DNA of 64,000 nt from Ceraceosorus guamensis (GCF_003144195.1 NW_020290026.1:124001-188000), one strand, 5' to 3'; numbered from the stretch's first letter, positions 24,017 to 35,961 are shown. Made by a program: numbers and translations. Notes: generated from the sequence alone by a model not told the origin.

Positions 24017-27000
24017 ATGGAGCACGCTTCAGCAACCACGAGCACCGCGCTGAACCGCACGCCAGCCCTGAAGCCGCTGGTTCTGGCAAAGACGTCAGCC
24101 TCGAGCATCGCATCCACAGGAGCGCCGAGGCAGAGTAGAGGTCCGCTGGGGAGTTATACCCCGCGAACAGTGTCTTGCAGTGCAGACAGGCCTTTGATCA
24201 TCCAGCCAAGCCGACCATCTCCATGTGCTCGACAACAAGCTCACCGAAAATCATCCGGCAATGCCAACCGCCGACGTGTAGTATCACGAAGTCGGTGCGT
24301 CACTGAGAATGTGGTGCCAACAAGGATCGTTTCCGGTGAGCATCACGCACGAGCGAATCTCCGATCAAGTCAAGCGGAAGTCAGGAGGTTCGAACTTCGC
24401 TTCGACGAACACGCTTCATCGCCCGACGTCGCCACGCCGCCCATGCCCACACGCCGTCAGCCTCGCACGAATGCGCAACGTCACAAAGAGGGAATGCATT
24501 CGGCTCGGCGCATTCGCTCAGAAGCCTTTGTCTTTCCCGTACCTCCAAGTGGTGGCCTCCAAGGGCTAGGTCTCGGTCTGGGGGCTGCGGACGCCCCATC
24601 GCGCGCAACGCCAGAAGTCGAAGCCGCTTTCCGACGCGCTGCGACTGATGGAAGGATTCCAAGAGGTCACGAATGGGTGGAGGACGCGACTACCTACATT
24701 AACAGACACAGTCCACTTTTGTGCGAAGGTACGGATGAAGGACTGGTGGCAAATCGCAAGGATCGAGGGTCGGACACGGATGAGCTCACAGGATCGCAAG
24801 GCTGGTCGCCGTACTCCAGTGTCGCTCCATCGCCCGCGCTTGGAATGACAGCAAGCACTGCTCCTTTGATCTTCCACAGGCAGGAGTCGGACAAGCTAAG
24901 AGCGCCAATGGCTCGTCGCACTGTGTCTCAACCTGGCACGGCAAAAGAAGAGAAGATGGCGTACTCCCCAGAGCCTGACGAGTATCCCTTTCCCGAAATG
25001 CCAAGTGGCCACGAGCGCCTGTCGATGGCCTTCTCACCTTTGCAACTCCCCAAGTGGGGCAGTGTGGAGCACCACGCACCCTCATTGGCAGAGCAGATGG
25101 CCTTCGCGTGTGGGTTGGGTAGCGATCTAGAATGGGATACCCAGACGAGTGCTGCCGACGACCACCAAGATTCGTTTGCGTACACCTCAGCTTCCGCTTA
25201 CGTCACCGTCCCTGAGCTGCAAGAAGAGCAGACTGCGGAAATGTACAGGAGCTGGACGTCGCTCATCGACGCTGGAGCCGCGCTCGCTGACGAAGCGACT
25301 TTCTGGACTGGCGCCGGTGCCGATCTAACTCGAAGCAACACGACAGCAAGCACTGCGTACGTGCTTGCCGACAGCCCCATCCTGCAGGGCAAGCTTGCGC
25401 TCTCGCAGAATTCACCTGGAGGGAGCGTCTCTTCGGAGCGGTCAGATTCTGCATTCTCGCAGCCTTCCGTTGCGTCTTCCGTGACGTCTATATCTTCCGA
25501 TCATTTCCACGCAGGCTCCTTGCTGAAGAGCGTCAGCATCGATCAATTGTTCGAACGAAGTCTGCTGGCTACTCCGCTCAAGGTCACCGACAGTCCTCAA
25601 GTTGCCGCCACGCGCGAGGGATCACCACACCACCTAGCGGATGAATTCAGCTATCTTGCCGACGCCGCGCTTGCAGCTCTCTCACCGGTTCCTTGCCAGG
25701 TGTTCAGTCCTGCTTTGTCTGACGACGAGCTGGGCCTCATTGGCACGCCAGCTCCGATGCAAAGTCTGCCTTCACCCATGCCCGCAACTCAACAAATCGA
25801 GCCGACTCGCTTAGCTCTGGCCTCGACTGTGTCATGCCCAGCTGTTCCAGCATCATACCGACCAGACTTTGTGCAAGAAAATCAGCGTTTGTTGCGCTCC
25901 ACGAGCGAGAGACCCAGCAGTATGTTCGAGTCCCAGCCAGCGGCATCGTCGCGCCCGATGAGTGTTCTCGAGCGTCCACGGCCAGGCACGCGAGGTTCCA
26001 TGCTGTTTGGAGGCGCGTATCAGGACGTCGAACGGGCGCAGGCTCGTGGCAGCGCTCAAACTCATAGGAGAGACTCTGGAACTCTGACTTCGGAGCAGCG
26101 ACGACCAAGCGTTCCTACTCGTCCATGCCCGCCGGTCCCAAAGCGTAGGAGCTCTTTGGACATGCGAACTTTGGTCGGTGAACACAACGATGAGGCCCAA
26201 TGCGGAACTCCGAGCTGCACACCAGTCCAGTCTGGACCTCGTGCGATGAGCCGCAATGGGTCTCAAGCTTTTTGGGAGGAGACGAAACACGCTCTCGGGG
26301 AGAAAGTGGCCAACAAGCCGACGAGTGCTGCCTTGCCCGACCTGGAAGCTAGGAGGCTCTCTGTGAGCAAGCCAAGTATACCTACCTCGATGATGACCTC
26401 TGCTCAGTCGGCACCTCAGATCGTTCGCGTGCCACCAAGCGCGTCACCAGCTACTGGAGCACGGAAAGAGCTGCTCGCACAACTTCAAGCTCAGGCAGCC
26501 ACCATGACGCGATCCAAGTCCGAGCTGCCAATCTCTTCTGTGCAGCACTCGGTCCGCCGCAAGCCCGCTGGAATCCTGACCGCATCAGAGATGCAGGATA
26601 TTCGCCGAGCGTGCAAGCAGAAGCAAGAATTTCTGCGTGCTGCTGCTACGGCCGGCGTGAAGGGACCCTCCGACATCCGTCATTCCGTGCATTTTGACGA
26701 CAGCGCTCGACTACAGCACCATTACGCGAGCGGACAGCGCTCAACGCCGAGGATTGTGGTCAGCCCCGCCCAATCTCTGCCTGTCCCTCCCACTAGCAAA
26801 TCGACGTCGCGACCAAAGTCTGCCCAATCCTCTCGCAGCGTGGCAGGCAAGTCCAGCTCGCTGTCGCTGCCGACCCTTTTCGTAGCTCGTACACCCAGCC
26901 AACGTAGACGTGGACACACGGGTGTACCTGCAACTGAACCAGGCTCCCTCGCTTTGGCAAAGCTTGGCATCAGCTCGGGCGCCCCGACTAGAACCTCGAT

Positions 27001-27130
27001 GGTCTCCGTCGGTGCCAATAGACGTGGCGCTTCGAATCCGGGCAAATCAGATGTGCAGACTCCTGAAGGTGTGATTCTGGTCGTTGAGAATGTTGTTCAA
27101 GAAGAGTCGAGAGTTCTCGTGGTCATGTAG
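24017..27130 (+). CDS. Large Ser/Pro/Ala-rich protein of unknown function
   Basis: A single exon of 1038 codons; ATG 24017 is in the strong context CACCATGG. I do not recognise any domain. The protein is rich in Ser, Ala, Pro, Arg and Gln, has no signal peptide or membrane segment, and looks mostly disordered. Two patches look more ordered: a helical stretch ILTASEMQDIRRACKQKQEF (about 880-900) and the hydrophobic C-terminus (GVILVVENVVQEESRVLVVM). Many S/T-P and RxxS sites suggest a phosphorylated scaffold or regulator, but that is only inference. The length of the open frame and the absence of introns make it convincing as a gene despite unknown function. Confidence 0.75.
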   Translation: MEHASATTSTALNRTPALKPLVLAKTSASSIASTGAPRQSRGPLGSYTPRTVSCSADRPLIIQPSRPSPCARQQAHRKSSGNANRRRVVSRSRCVTENVVPTRIVSGEHHARANLRSSQAEVRRFELRFDEHASSPDVATPPMPTRRQPRTNAQRHKEGMHSARRIRSEAFVFPVPPSGGLQGLGLGLGAADAPSRATPEVEAAFRRAATDGRIPRGHEWVEDATTYINRHSPLLCEGTDEGLVANRKDRGSDTDELTGSQGWSPYSSVAPSPALGMTASTAPLIFHRQESDKLRAPMARRTVSQPGTAKEEKMAYSPEPDEYPFPEMPSGHERLSMAFSPLQLPKWGSVEHHAPSLAEQMAFACGLGSDLEWDTQTSAADDHQDSFAYTSASAYVTVPELQEEQTAEMYRSWTSLIDAGAALADEATFWTGAGADLTRSNTTASTAYVLADSPILQGKLALSQNSPGGSVSSERSDSAFSQPSVASSVTSISSDHFHAGSLLKSVSIDQLFERSLLATPLKVTDSPQVAATREGSPHHLADEFSYLADAALAALSPVPCQVFSPALSDDELGLIGTPAPMQSLPSPMPATQQIEPTRLALASTVSCPAVPASYRPDFVQENQRLLRSTSERPSSMFESQPAASSRPMSVLERPRPGTRGSMLFGGAYQDVERAQARGSAQTHRRDSGTLTSEQRRPSVPTRPCPPVPKRRSSLDMRTLVGEHNDEAQCGTPSCTPVQSGPRAMSRNGSQAFWEETKHALGEKVANKPTSAALPDLEARRLSVSKPSIPTSMMTSAQSAPQIVRVPPSASPATGARKELLAQLQAQAATMTRSKSELPISSVQHSVRRKPAGILTASEMQDIRRACKQKQEFLRAAATAGVKGPSDIRHSVHFDDSARLQHHYASGQRSTPRIVVSPAQSLPVPPTSKSTSRPKSAQSSRSVAGKSSSLSLPTLFVARTPSQRRRGHTGVPATEPGSLALAKLGISSGAPTRTSMVSVGANRRGASNPGKSDVQTPEGVILVVENVVQEESRVLVVM

Positions 27131-27336
27131 ATCCTGCTGCGGGTCCTTCTCTTCCTTTTAGTACCCCGTAATGCTATGTGTCTTTCCATCTCTTGGCCGC
27201 AAACTGACCACCAACCTTTGACCTGATCTGTCGGTCACTTTCAGCGCACGTCTAGGTCATACCCGATATCATGGGTCGAGTGCGGTGCCAGTGAGTCCGC
27301 CAAACCGTGTGTATTTCTATTGCATCCACGCTCAGC

Positions 27337-28002
27337 TCAGCGCTCTAAGTCTGCAGCAAGGCAGCGCACGAAGATCACTCAGCATCGAACGTGAATGTGA
27401 AAGGCCTGACGTGCAGCCAGGAAAGGCGACTCACTGATGTTATCACCAAATTTGGCGTAGAGCTTAACCTTCAATTCTCTCATACCCTCCTCACACGATG
27501 CCTTTTCCTTTTCCAGCCTCTCGACCTCGGCTGTCAGCCTTTCCGACTCGACGTTGGCCATTTCAGCGGCTTCACTTGGCTTGAGGTGCATGTATGCGTC
27601 ACCAACTTTGAACCTGTAGCACAAGGTGAGCCCGGAACAGCAACGGGCGTGTGAGATGGATCTCGTCTTCAGTCGGACTGCGTGTGCGGCAAAGGATCCA
27701 GTCTGCGCATCTGCCACTCACATGACTTTGCCAACCTCTGAAGCTCCACCTGTCGCCTTTTCATCTTTCGCGTCTTCTTCCAAGTCATCATCGTCCTCCG
27801 CCAGGTCATCTTCGTCCTCATCCAACTCCAGCAACTCCAGCTCTCCTACAGCATCGCTCAAGGCCTCCTTCTCGTCCCGCAGCTTTTCTAGCCTTTGTTC
27901 CAGATCTGCGCTCTTGTTGTTCAATCTCGAAAATTTGTTGATAGAGTCCTGATCTCCCTTGGACACTTCGACGTCATTTGATGTCTTGTCATCTAGCTGC
28001 AT
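27337..28002 (-). CDS. GIM3: Prefoldin subunit 4 (Gim3-like)
   Basis: Exons 28002-27722, 27613-27435 and 27350-27337; 157 aa. The beta-type prefoldin pattern is clear: DQDSINKFSRLN in the first helix, a Leu-rich hairpin with an acidic insertion (DEDEDDLAEDDDDLEED) in place of the usual short turn, MFKVGDAYMHLK, then the second coiled-coil helix ending LYAKFGDNINLER. The last exon is only 14 nt and supplies NLER-stop, the same ending as yeast Gim3, which confirms it. Prefoldin is a hexameric jellyfish-shaped chaperone that passes nascent actin and tubulin to CCT. The acidic loop of about 25 residues is longer than in most homologues. Confidence 0.92.
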
Positions 28003-28609
28003 GGCGGACAAGCAAGTTGTGAATAGGATAGGCAGACCTTTGTCAGGCCCGGTCGAGGAAACTGATAGGAGAAGCGCATCGACTTACCATTCGCATGCTG
28101 GGCAACCCTGGGCAGGTCTTGAGCACTGCCTGCAATGTCCTGTCCTCGGGTCGAAAAGTATGATCGAGTTGGGTGTGAGCAGATGGGCGAGAGCCAGATG
28201 GAAGTGTATACCCGGCCTCGGTCTCGACAGTCACTGCTCGAATCAAAGTCACACGTCCCAGTCGCCTGTTCCGTCTGTGCCGCGCGGTGTGTCTGCGGTG
28301 AGACCGAAAAGCGCGCGTTGCATGCTGCAACGTGACTTGCACCTCCACTCGAAAGCATTTTGATTTTTGAATTTCGAGATCAAATTGAATCGGGAAACCG
28401 CTCACGGGTCACGACCGACATCACAGCTCACCATGCTCTTCTCGCTCTTACTGTCTTCCCCTCACCCTCGCACTTTAAGTCGACAAAGGACGCTGTGGTA
28501 CCAGCAAGAATCTGTCAATCGCCCCTGAGGCTCACGTGCCGCTCAAAAGCGGAAGCACTAAGACTTGCCTCACCTCCACGCTAAGCCCCGACCGCATCCC
28601 ATCACCATT
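28003..28609. promoter_or_regulatory. Divergent promoter of prefoldin-4 and the YkoF/ECM15-like gene
   Basis: 607 bp, no gene seen. CACGTG at 28533-28538 lies 72 bp upstream of the YkoF-like start codon. Confidence 0.5.
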
Positions 28610-29397
28610 ATGGCACAGCAAAAGCAAGTCGGATCGAGCCAGCATTTTACCTCGGGATCGCCACTGTATGCGGTAGCGTGGGTCAATCAATCGTCCGACT
28701 GTCGATTCTGAAGTCCATCGAATGGCCGGCTGATCAGCGAAACCTTTGCACAGCGATTTCTGCCTCATCCCGATGGGAACGCCAGGCACTTCCGTAGGAC
28801 CTTACATCGCAGAGTGTCAAAGGGTGCTGGAGAAGCTCGTGAAGCGGGGCGATCTAACAACGTATGAGGTGCGCAAATGCAGAGAAGGATGGCGCATAGT
28901 CGACAATTTCTCGCTTGACTTGACGGCAAGATAGCTGATCCGTTTCTTGTTCTTCTCCGTTGACCTCTTCAGATGCAGTAAGTCGGCCGACACAGCCCGT
29001 TGCCGAAGCGTACACTCGCTCAATTTGAGGTCAACTTATTCCCCTCAGCGGCTACGGCACCAATCTGGAAGGCACCTTCTCACAGGTCTCGGCGGCGATT
29101 GAGCAGTGCCATGAGGCAGTGCACGCGAAAGGAGTGCGTACGGAACCCCGAGTCACGATGAATGCCATGTCGAAGCGGTGTAATCTTGCTCACCCGCTGC
29201 ATGCCTTCTCGCAGGCACCACGAATCGCAACGGATATCCGGATAGGCACACGCACCGACAAACCAGCTCCAACGAAAGGGGCCCCAGAGCAGCTGACTTC
29301 TGACGAGCAGGGAAAGAAGGAGGACTGGACTGCAGGTCTTGGCGAGAACGAGCGCAAGAGGGAGAGCGTCAGGAGGATACTAGCAGGCGATGCATAA
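28610..29397 (+). CDS. YkoF/MTH1187-family (ECM15-like) thiamine-binding-fold protein
   Basis: Exons 28610-28677, 28754-28868, 28973-28977, 29049-29133 and 29215-29397; 151 aa. The fold's landmarks are all present: AVADFCLIPMGT at strand 1, the central helix CQRVLEKLVKRG, MHGYGTNLEG in the turn, and RIATDIRIGTRTDKP at the last strand. Homologues include yeast Ecm15 and bacterial MTH1187/YkoF proteins, whose tetramers bind thiamine or related pyrimidines; the cellular role in fungi is poorly defined. The third exon is 5 nt (ATGCA) and is needed both for frame and for the conserved Met-His. A charged tail of about 45 residues (from about 108) is added after the fold. Confidence 0.88.
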
Positions 29398-30063
29398 AGA
29401 GATCCTGGACAGGTCGAGAGCTGTATACAGCGAGCTATTATTCTGCTGCATCATACTGTGATGAAGGTCCGCTTCGAAGAGTGTATGCCGTGTGCAAGAA
29501 CCCTCCCAAACCTGGTGCGAAGCTGCCAAGATCGCGTTGAAGTGGGTTGTAGGCAAGCTTGGGTCATCACTTTGCACCCCTTTGTGTAGGTTGTGAATGA
29601 TTAGAGCGCTCGCCGATGTGACTGCGCCACTGTTGCATTGAATGGAATGCAGTCGAAAAAGTGTTTCGTCTCTTGATGATATCTTCGCAGGTAGCTCAAA
29701 GCAGCTAGGTGGAAGCATCCGCTCAAGGAGCTCACAAAATTGACTCACGTGACCGACAGCTGCGACTGATTCGTTAGGCTGTGCTGTAGAGGCACCGCCG
29801 GCCAGGAGCACGGTAACGGCCAAATGTCACAGGCGCCTTGACACGCGATACCACATCCATCAAGAGGGGTGCGCTCTTGCCACGCACACACACAAATCCA
29901 CTCTGCGCGCACCATCTCGACCCGAAAGATACATTGTAGCGAAAGACGGTGTACTCTGTTGCAGCGCAATACTAGGTCCTCAATATTACATCACTTCTCC
30001 ACCGCCTGTGGCCAGACTTGGTCACCTCCGTCGAAGGACGGAGGTCTATGCCGCGGTGGCAAG
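29398..30063. promoter_or_regulatory. Spacer and promoter before the RING-helicase gene
   Basis: 666 bp without a recognisable gene. TCACGTGA is centred on CACGTG at 29746-29751, about 315 bp before the helicase start codon. Confidence 0.45.
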
Positions 30064-33000
30064 ATGGAGAGCGACGAAGAGAACGATCTCTGGCTTTGGG
30101 AGCCTGTGAGACTCTTCACCCAAACCATCAAGCTCGGTTTCGATGCTTCTGTGGACAAGCTTAGCAAGGACAGGCTCAATCGTCCCACCACATTTTGCCC
30201 GGCACCCTACGAAGATATACGGCAAACTTTACTGCAGTGGTTTCCTGATGCTGGTATTCGCAGAAGCAGTGCCATCGAGGACGCAGAAGAGCAACGGAGA
30301 CTCGCAGACCAGGAGGCATCCACCTCTGCAAAAGAAGAAGATGTTGCCTTCGGTCAACAGGATGGCACCCACCCTGATTCTCAGACCACGCCAAGGAAAC
30401 GTAGAAGGGTCAAGACGGAGACAAACCCTGAAGCATACACATTGGATGCAGATGTGATTCTACTTGACGACGCCTTGAGCGCGGAATATCTCGGATCTCT
30501 TTCGGACAGCGTCTATGGCATTCGTCCCGTCAATGCCTTCGCTGTCATCATTCATGCTCCTCAAGCTACTGCTCATCGCCTGCGCGAGGAGCTGAAATCG
30601 CGTGATGCAGGCTCCCCGAACAGGCACATGAGTGACAGGCTGGCGATCCATGTAGACGATAGCTCAGACGATTGCTGCTTGCTGATTGGGCATCTGGTGC
30701 GTTGTACCCGGTGGTGCAGGTTTGCCTCAGCCGCATGCTCATTTGAGCGCTTTAACATCCTTTCAATCGACCACAGATACCCAGCGCTGTTAAAGACCCT
30801 GCAGCAGCGTTGCGTCGGCTTCCTCTCCCAGCATTTAGGGGGGATTGTGTGAGCTTGAAGTGAGCTGCGCCTTGTTCTCAACGTTTGTCGCTGAGGCAAA
30901 GCGCTCTTTGTGGCTGCTGCACACAAGCCATCCTTTACCTTCAGCAAGTGCCAGGTCACACTCAGCGCGCCGTTTCTCGACGCAGACGACGTGGTCGGAC
31001 CTTCTAGTCACAGCCCATGGGGCAGGGCTCAGAGAGGGCCAAGCGGATCCCCTGTAAGCTCTTACGACCCTCTCACCAAGCATCACTTCGATCAGCATCT
31101 GTACATTCTGCCGGGAACTGACCGAGAGAAAGCGAACTGGAAGAGGAGGGGCATACGCACGGGCCCATTCCTTGCTAGCTGTTCGGCTGCCGAAGGACCG
31201 CAGGTGGTAGATCCGCGCAGTCGAGCGACGCCCAAAAGGCTCTTTGGCGAAGTGAGTCCAGACTCGAAGTTGTTCGCTGCAGGTATAGGTAGCTCAGTGT
31301 CATCATCGACTTCTCAGTTGACATTTGACGTGGTCGCAACAAATGAGGCGTTCGAGTATGGCCGGAAGCGAGATCATGATCACTACGTCTTGGGCGCCGC
31401 GAATTTTCACAGAAAAGCTCCAGCTGAGGAGATGAGGTTGTTCTTTGGAGCGCTTTTACTAGTGAGCTAAGATCGACAGACTAAGCATTGGAAAGATTGA
31501 CCATCCGGCTAATCCTGTGACGCCAGCATCCCAATGGGAACGTTGAGCTTGATGGCCAGGAAGCGGATGTCTGGTCTCGAGGCAACAATTACTATGCACC
31601 TTCGCCTTGTCAGCCACTGCCTTTGCACACCTTTGCCAGACCACAGCGCGGTGACTCAAAGAAGGCGAAGAAAAAAGATAACAAAGCTTTGCTAGAGTGC
31701 TACGCTTCCCGCGACCGGCACTCAAGGCCCGATCAGCCGGAGGACGGCTTGCGCAATGACACGACATGTTCCAGAGACGAGGCCATCGACGCAGCGAAGC
31801 AGGAGATCCAACCATCTCGTGACATGGGACAGCCTCACTTGCCACTTAACAACTGTATGTGTGCTAATCTGTTTGCGCGTCTGATGGGCTACTGACGTTC
31901 CGACTCCACCAAACAGCTCTCGAAACGCTACTCGAGGCATGTCGCCCGCCGACAGACAGCCCTGAACTATTCCCGCCGTCATCACTAATAGTCACGCCTT
32001 TGAAGCGCTACCAGGCTCGTGCTGTGGCATGGATGGCGAGTCGCGAGGAGCCTGAAGGCGTCTCTCATGAACTTCTATACCCTGAATGGATCGCTTTACG
32101 CTTCAAACATTTAGACGAGCCCTTCGTCTCTATAAGCAATCAATGGGGCCGTCTACCAGCAATTTGCGAGTCGCGAACTCAAAGCCTTGAGACACGAGCC
32201 TCTTCTCCGCTTTCACCACCCCCATCACCGTCTGACGCAGGCCAACGATCGCTCGAAATGATGACTACGGCGCAATCTTTCTATCTGGATCTTCTCACGG
32301 GCACAATCAGCTTGAAAGCCTTCCGTGGCGATGGAGGCTTTCAACCCGGAGGAGGACTGATGGACGGCCTGGGATTAGGCAAGAGCCTTGAAATCCTAAG
32401 TCTTGTTGCGGCTCGTCCTCGCGCTCCTAACGCTGCAGACACCAGTCGCTCGGCGCTTATGGTCGCCCAACTACCGGAATCGCAGAGACCATTCATCTCT
32501 AAGGCTACACTGATAGTGGCGCCCGCCGCACTGATAAGCCAATGGACAATGGAATGCGAGCAGCATGCGCCATCTTTGAGTATCTTCCGCTGGGATCAAG
32601 CTACGATCGATTGGTCCATCAAATCCACGATGGACGACATTCGCGCAGGAGCGCGGCATTGGCTGAACGAGTTCGATCCGGATATCGTGCTGTGCAGCTA
32701 CGAGTTGCTTCGCGACGAGCTCAGGAGAAGCAAGAAGAAGACTTACGCAAACAGTCCGCATACACCACTCCTGGAGATTTGGTGGCATCGAGTCTGTCTG
32801 GACGAAGCTCAATTAGGTTCGTGTACGGCATGCAAGCTGCTGCGAGGCCTGAAATGTAACGTGTGGTTTTTTTTCCAACCCGATCCCTTATCCGTCACCG
32901 CAGTTGCTAACTCGTCGGGCGCGGCTGCAGAGGGGGTCGCGTGTCTATGGAGAACAAATGGCTGGGTGAGCTATGTCTACGTGCTCGCAAATTTAAATTG

Positions 33001-35961
33001 TAGCTGAAGGATGTACGCGCACTCCCTTGAGCAGGTGGTTACCAGCACGCCAGCATCTAGCTCTATTGCAGAGCTCGCTGGCATTGTGTCATTCTTGGAT
33101 CAGTGAGTGAAAAGTATCGCGATCGAAGCACTTCCAGGCTTCTGACATTTCGCTGCATCTCAGCGACCCACTCGCAAATCCCACTGCTTTCGCAAATCTG
33201 ATCTCGAATGGATTTGCTGCTGGTGACTCTGAGCACATTAGACGTGCTCGTGGGTTCTTCTCTCAGATCTTCTGGAGGAATACCCGAGAGCATGTCGCCG
33301 ATGAGCTTGAGCTTCCCTCATCCTCTGACGTCGAAATGCGGGTGAGTTTCCACGATAGCGACACTGCGACATTTGCGCTTACGGACCCAATCATTCCGAT
33401 CTGAAGGTGTCGATGAAAGGTGAGCATTGCCTCTCATAAACTCACCATTGAGACAGCGCGATGCATTTTGCGCTGACAGCATTCGCCTTCAGATTTCGAG
33501 CTGACAATCTTTGAGCGCGAGATGCGCATCGCGCGCAACTTAGCGGAGAAAGTACTCACGTACGGTAATTTCTCGCAGCGAAAGCGTTTGCACAACCTTA
33601 TCTTGGCGCTGCGGCAGCTCATATCACATCCTCAGATTGCGACGAGTCTCGGCTATGACGCAGGCAACAAGAGAATGAGCTTCAAACATCTGACCATGGG
33701 ACTCTTGTCAAGGCTGCACAAAGGGATTACGCTCAAGCACATGGAAGTGGTCAAGGTGAGGAGCAATTCAGCCCTCAAGTTCCTGTTGCAGTTCGGTTCT
33801 TACTCGCAATCCTACTGTCTAGCTTGTGATCACGATCGCTGCTGGTCATCGCTTCTTCGAAGAGGAGCCTGAGCCCCAGGAATGGCGTGGAGGTGTGCCC
33901 GTGTGGGCAGACGACGTGTTGACAGAGGCTCTGCGAAGGGCAATCGGACTCTGCGAGCTCCATCTCGCTGCAAACACTGCCGACGAGGGCGACGATGATA
34001 TAGAAGAGGAAGATCCAACTAGCGAGGCGGAGAGCGAGCTGGACGATCCAAGCGTGCGGCCTGAGCGTGGAACATCTGCAGACGTCAAACGCCGAATGCG
34101 GTGGGATGAAGCCGAGTACTGGTGCCGAGTTCTCCTCAAAGAGCCCACAGGAGGGCCGCCGGAAGTGAGTCCGCTGGGACTTCCCTCCAATGATCACCTT
34201 ATCAATCATCTCACCCGGGCTTCATCGTAGCTACACGATGAAAAGCGCCTCGAAAACCTTTTCTTCGAAAAAAGAAGGGTCGCCAAGAAAAGCGTAGACC
34301 CGAACAACCCTCGTTACCATGATGTCGTGCTCGATGCAGGATCCAAAGACATGGACAAGCGAATGGACGCGCACGACGCCTCGAGATCTGGGAGGAATGA
34401 ATTCGAAAACCCTACTCTCAAGATAAATCGCCTGCGAGGAAACATCAAAGGCACAAGTAAGACGAAAGGGGCCAATCAGCGCGGTGCTACACAGGTGTGG
34501 TACTACAGCCCTCGTCTAAAGCTCGAGAGACTGATAGAACGCTTCCACGCTGCTTTGAGTAAGTACAATTGCATGACGAACGGCTTCTGTGTGAAATCTC
34601 TCATCAAGATAGTGACATCGCCCTTGCAGCTCAGCTCTTCGAGCAAGAAAAGGAGCTTGAATTTTTGCGAAACCGAATCGTCGATGAAGGCCAGGCTCGA
34701 CGCGAGGGTTCCGCAGGGCCGTCTAACGCTCGGTGTTGCATCTGTCTGGAAGATGACAAACATCGTGGTTTGTTGCCATGTGAGTCACCTCTTGTACCGC
34801 AGCGATGTCGTGCTAGCAGCGCACTGGCTGAATTGTATTCACAGGTCTGCATGGTGCCTGCTTGGAATGTCTCAGCGTACTGCTGAATAAAGGCCATCAG
34901 GCGGCAGATTGTAGGTGGTACGACGCGCTGAGCGATATCGTATCGTGCAAGGCACTGACGCTGTTCTCTCTCTCAGGTCCAATCTGCAGACGGAAGTTTC
35001 GACGCTCCAACATTACTGAGATCCTACCAGAGGCGCCAGCGACCGGCGCCACCGCTCAACAACTTGAGCTCGGATTTGGAGCGAAGATTGATGCTCTGAT
35101 CTTAGACATGAGAGCTCGCAAGTTCGCCGATCCTCAGGCTCGATTTGTCGTCTTCTCCGTCTGGAAGCGTTGTCTAACCCTCATCTCTGAAGCTTGTACC
35201 ACCGCAGGCATCATGAGCCTCACTTTCGAAGGCAGTGAGCAAGAGCAAGTGGGTCGCGATGCCTTCGAATAGATCAAGCCTGTGCGCTGCTTACTGACGT
35301 CATTAGCTTGGTGTTCAGGCTTCCGCGCTCTCTCAATTTCGTATTGACCAGAGCATTGATGTGCTCTGCGTACCTCTTTCGCACACGGAGGGTGAGTCCT
35401 GGACTTGCATCGACGTCTTTTTTGCCGCGCGGACCCAGACGAAGACGCCGAGCCTTCCATCCCTCCAATTAGGTGCGGCTGGTCTGACTTTGACCATGGC
35501 CAACGTTAGCTGTGAGTGCTCGGTGGAGGTGCCCTGTACGTCCTGAATCAGCTTCTCACGGTATGATCCTTCTTCTGTCAGATTTTATGGAGCCTTGTCT
35601 GAACGCTAGTCTCGAGCAACAGGCCCGTGGCCGCATCAACAGAATTGGCCAAACGCGAAACACGACCAATGTCACCATCCTTATGGAGAATACTTTCGAG
35701 CCCAAAATCGCCGACATATCTACGGAGCGCTTGAACGCCGCACGTGGCGCACACGGTCATCCGTCGGCAGCCGGACGACCTGAGCCGATTCGTGATCAGC
35801 CCTTGGGGGAGAATAATACCTTCTCGAATGAAGAGATAGCTAGACTCTTTGAACTCGACATCAACGCTTTGCGGGCTGCCGAAGCCGAGCGGCGCTCTGC
35901 CACTCAAGCCCAATTGAATACAGAGAGATCTGCTCAAATGCAGACTTACCTTCAAAACTGA
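30064..35961 (+). CDS. SHPRH/Irc20-type SNF2 helicase with embedded RING finger (E3 ubiquitin ligase)
   Basis: Eighteen exons: 30064-30696, 30777-30859, 30945-31461, 31527-31854, 31917-32816, 32904-32965, 33035-33102, 33164-33341, 33407-33419, 33493-33755, 33823-34164, 34231-34558, 34609-34779, 34845-34910, 34977-35248, 35319-35391, 35473-35511 and 35582-35961; 1571 aa. SNF2 motifs: I GLMDGLGLGKSLEIL (Lys676), II CLDEAQ (816-819, DEAQ not DEAH), III-like VVTSTPASSS, V GAAGLTLTMAN and VI RGRINRIGQT. Between the helicase lobes is a canonical C3HC4 RING: C1281, C1284, C1296, H1298, C1301, C1304, C1318, C1321. This layout and the DEAQ box mark the SHPRH/Irc20 family, linked to post-replication repair and PCNA ubiquitylation. 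Conserved pieces are scattered over very short exons, one of 13 nt, and all phases agree. Confidence 0.88.
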
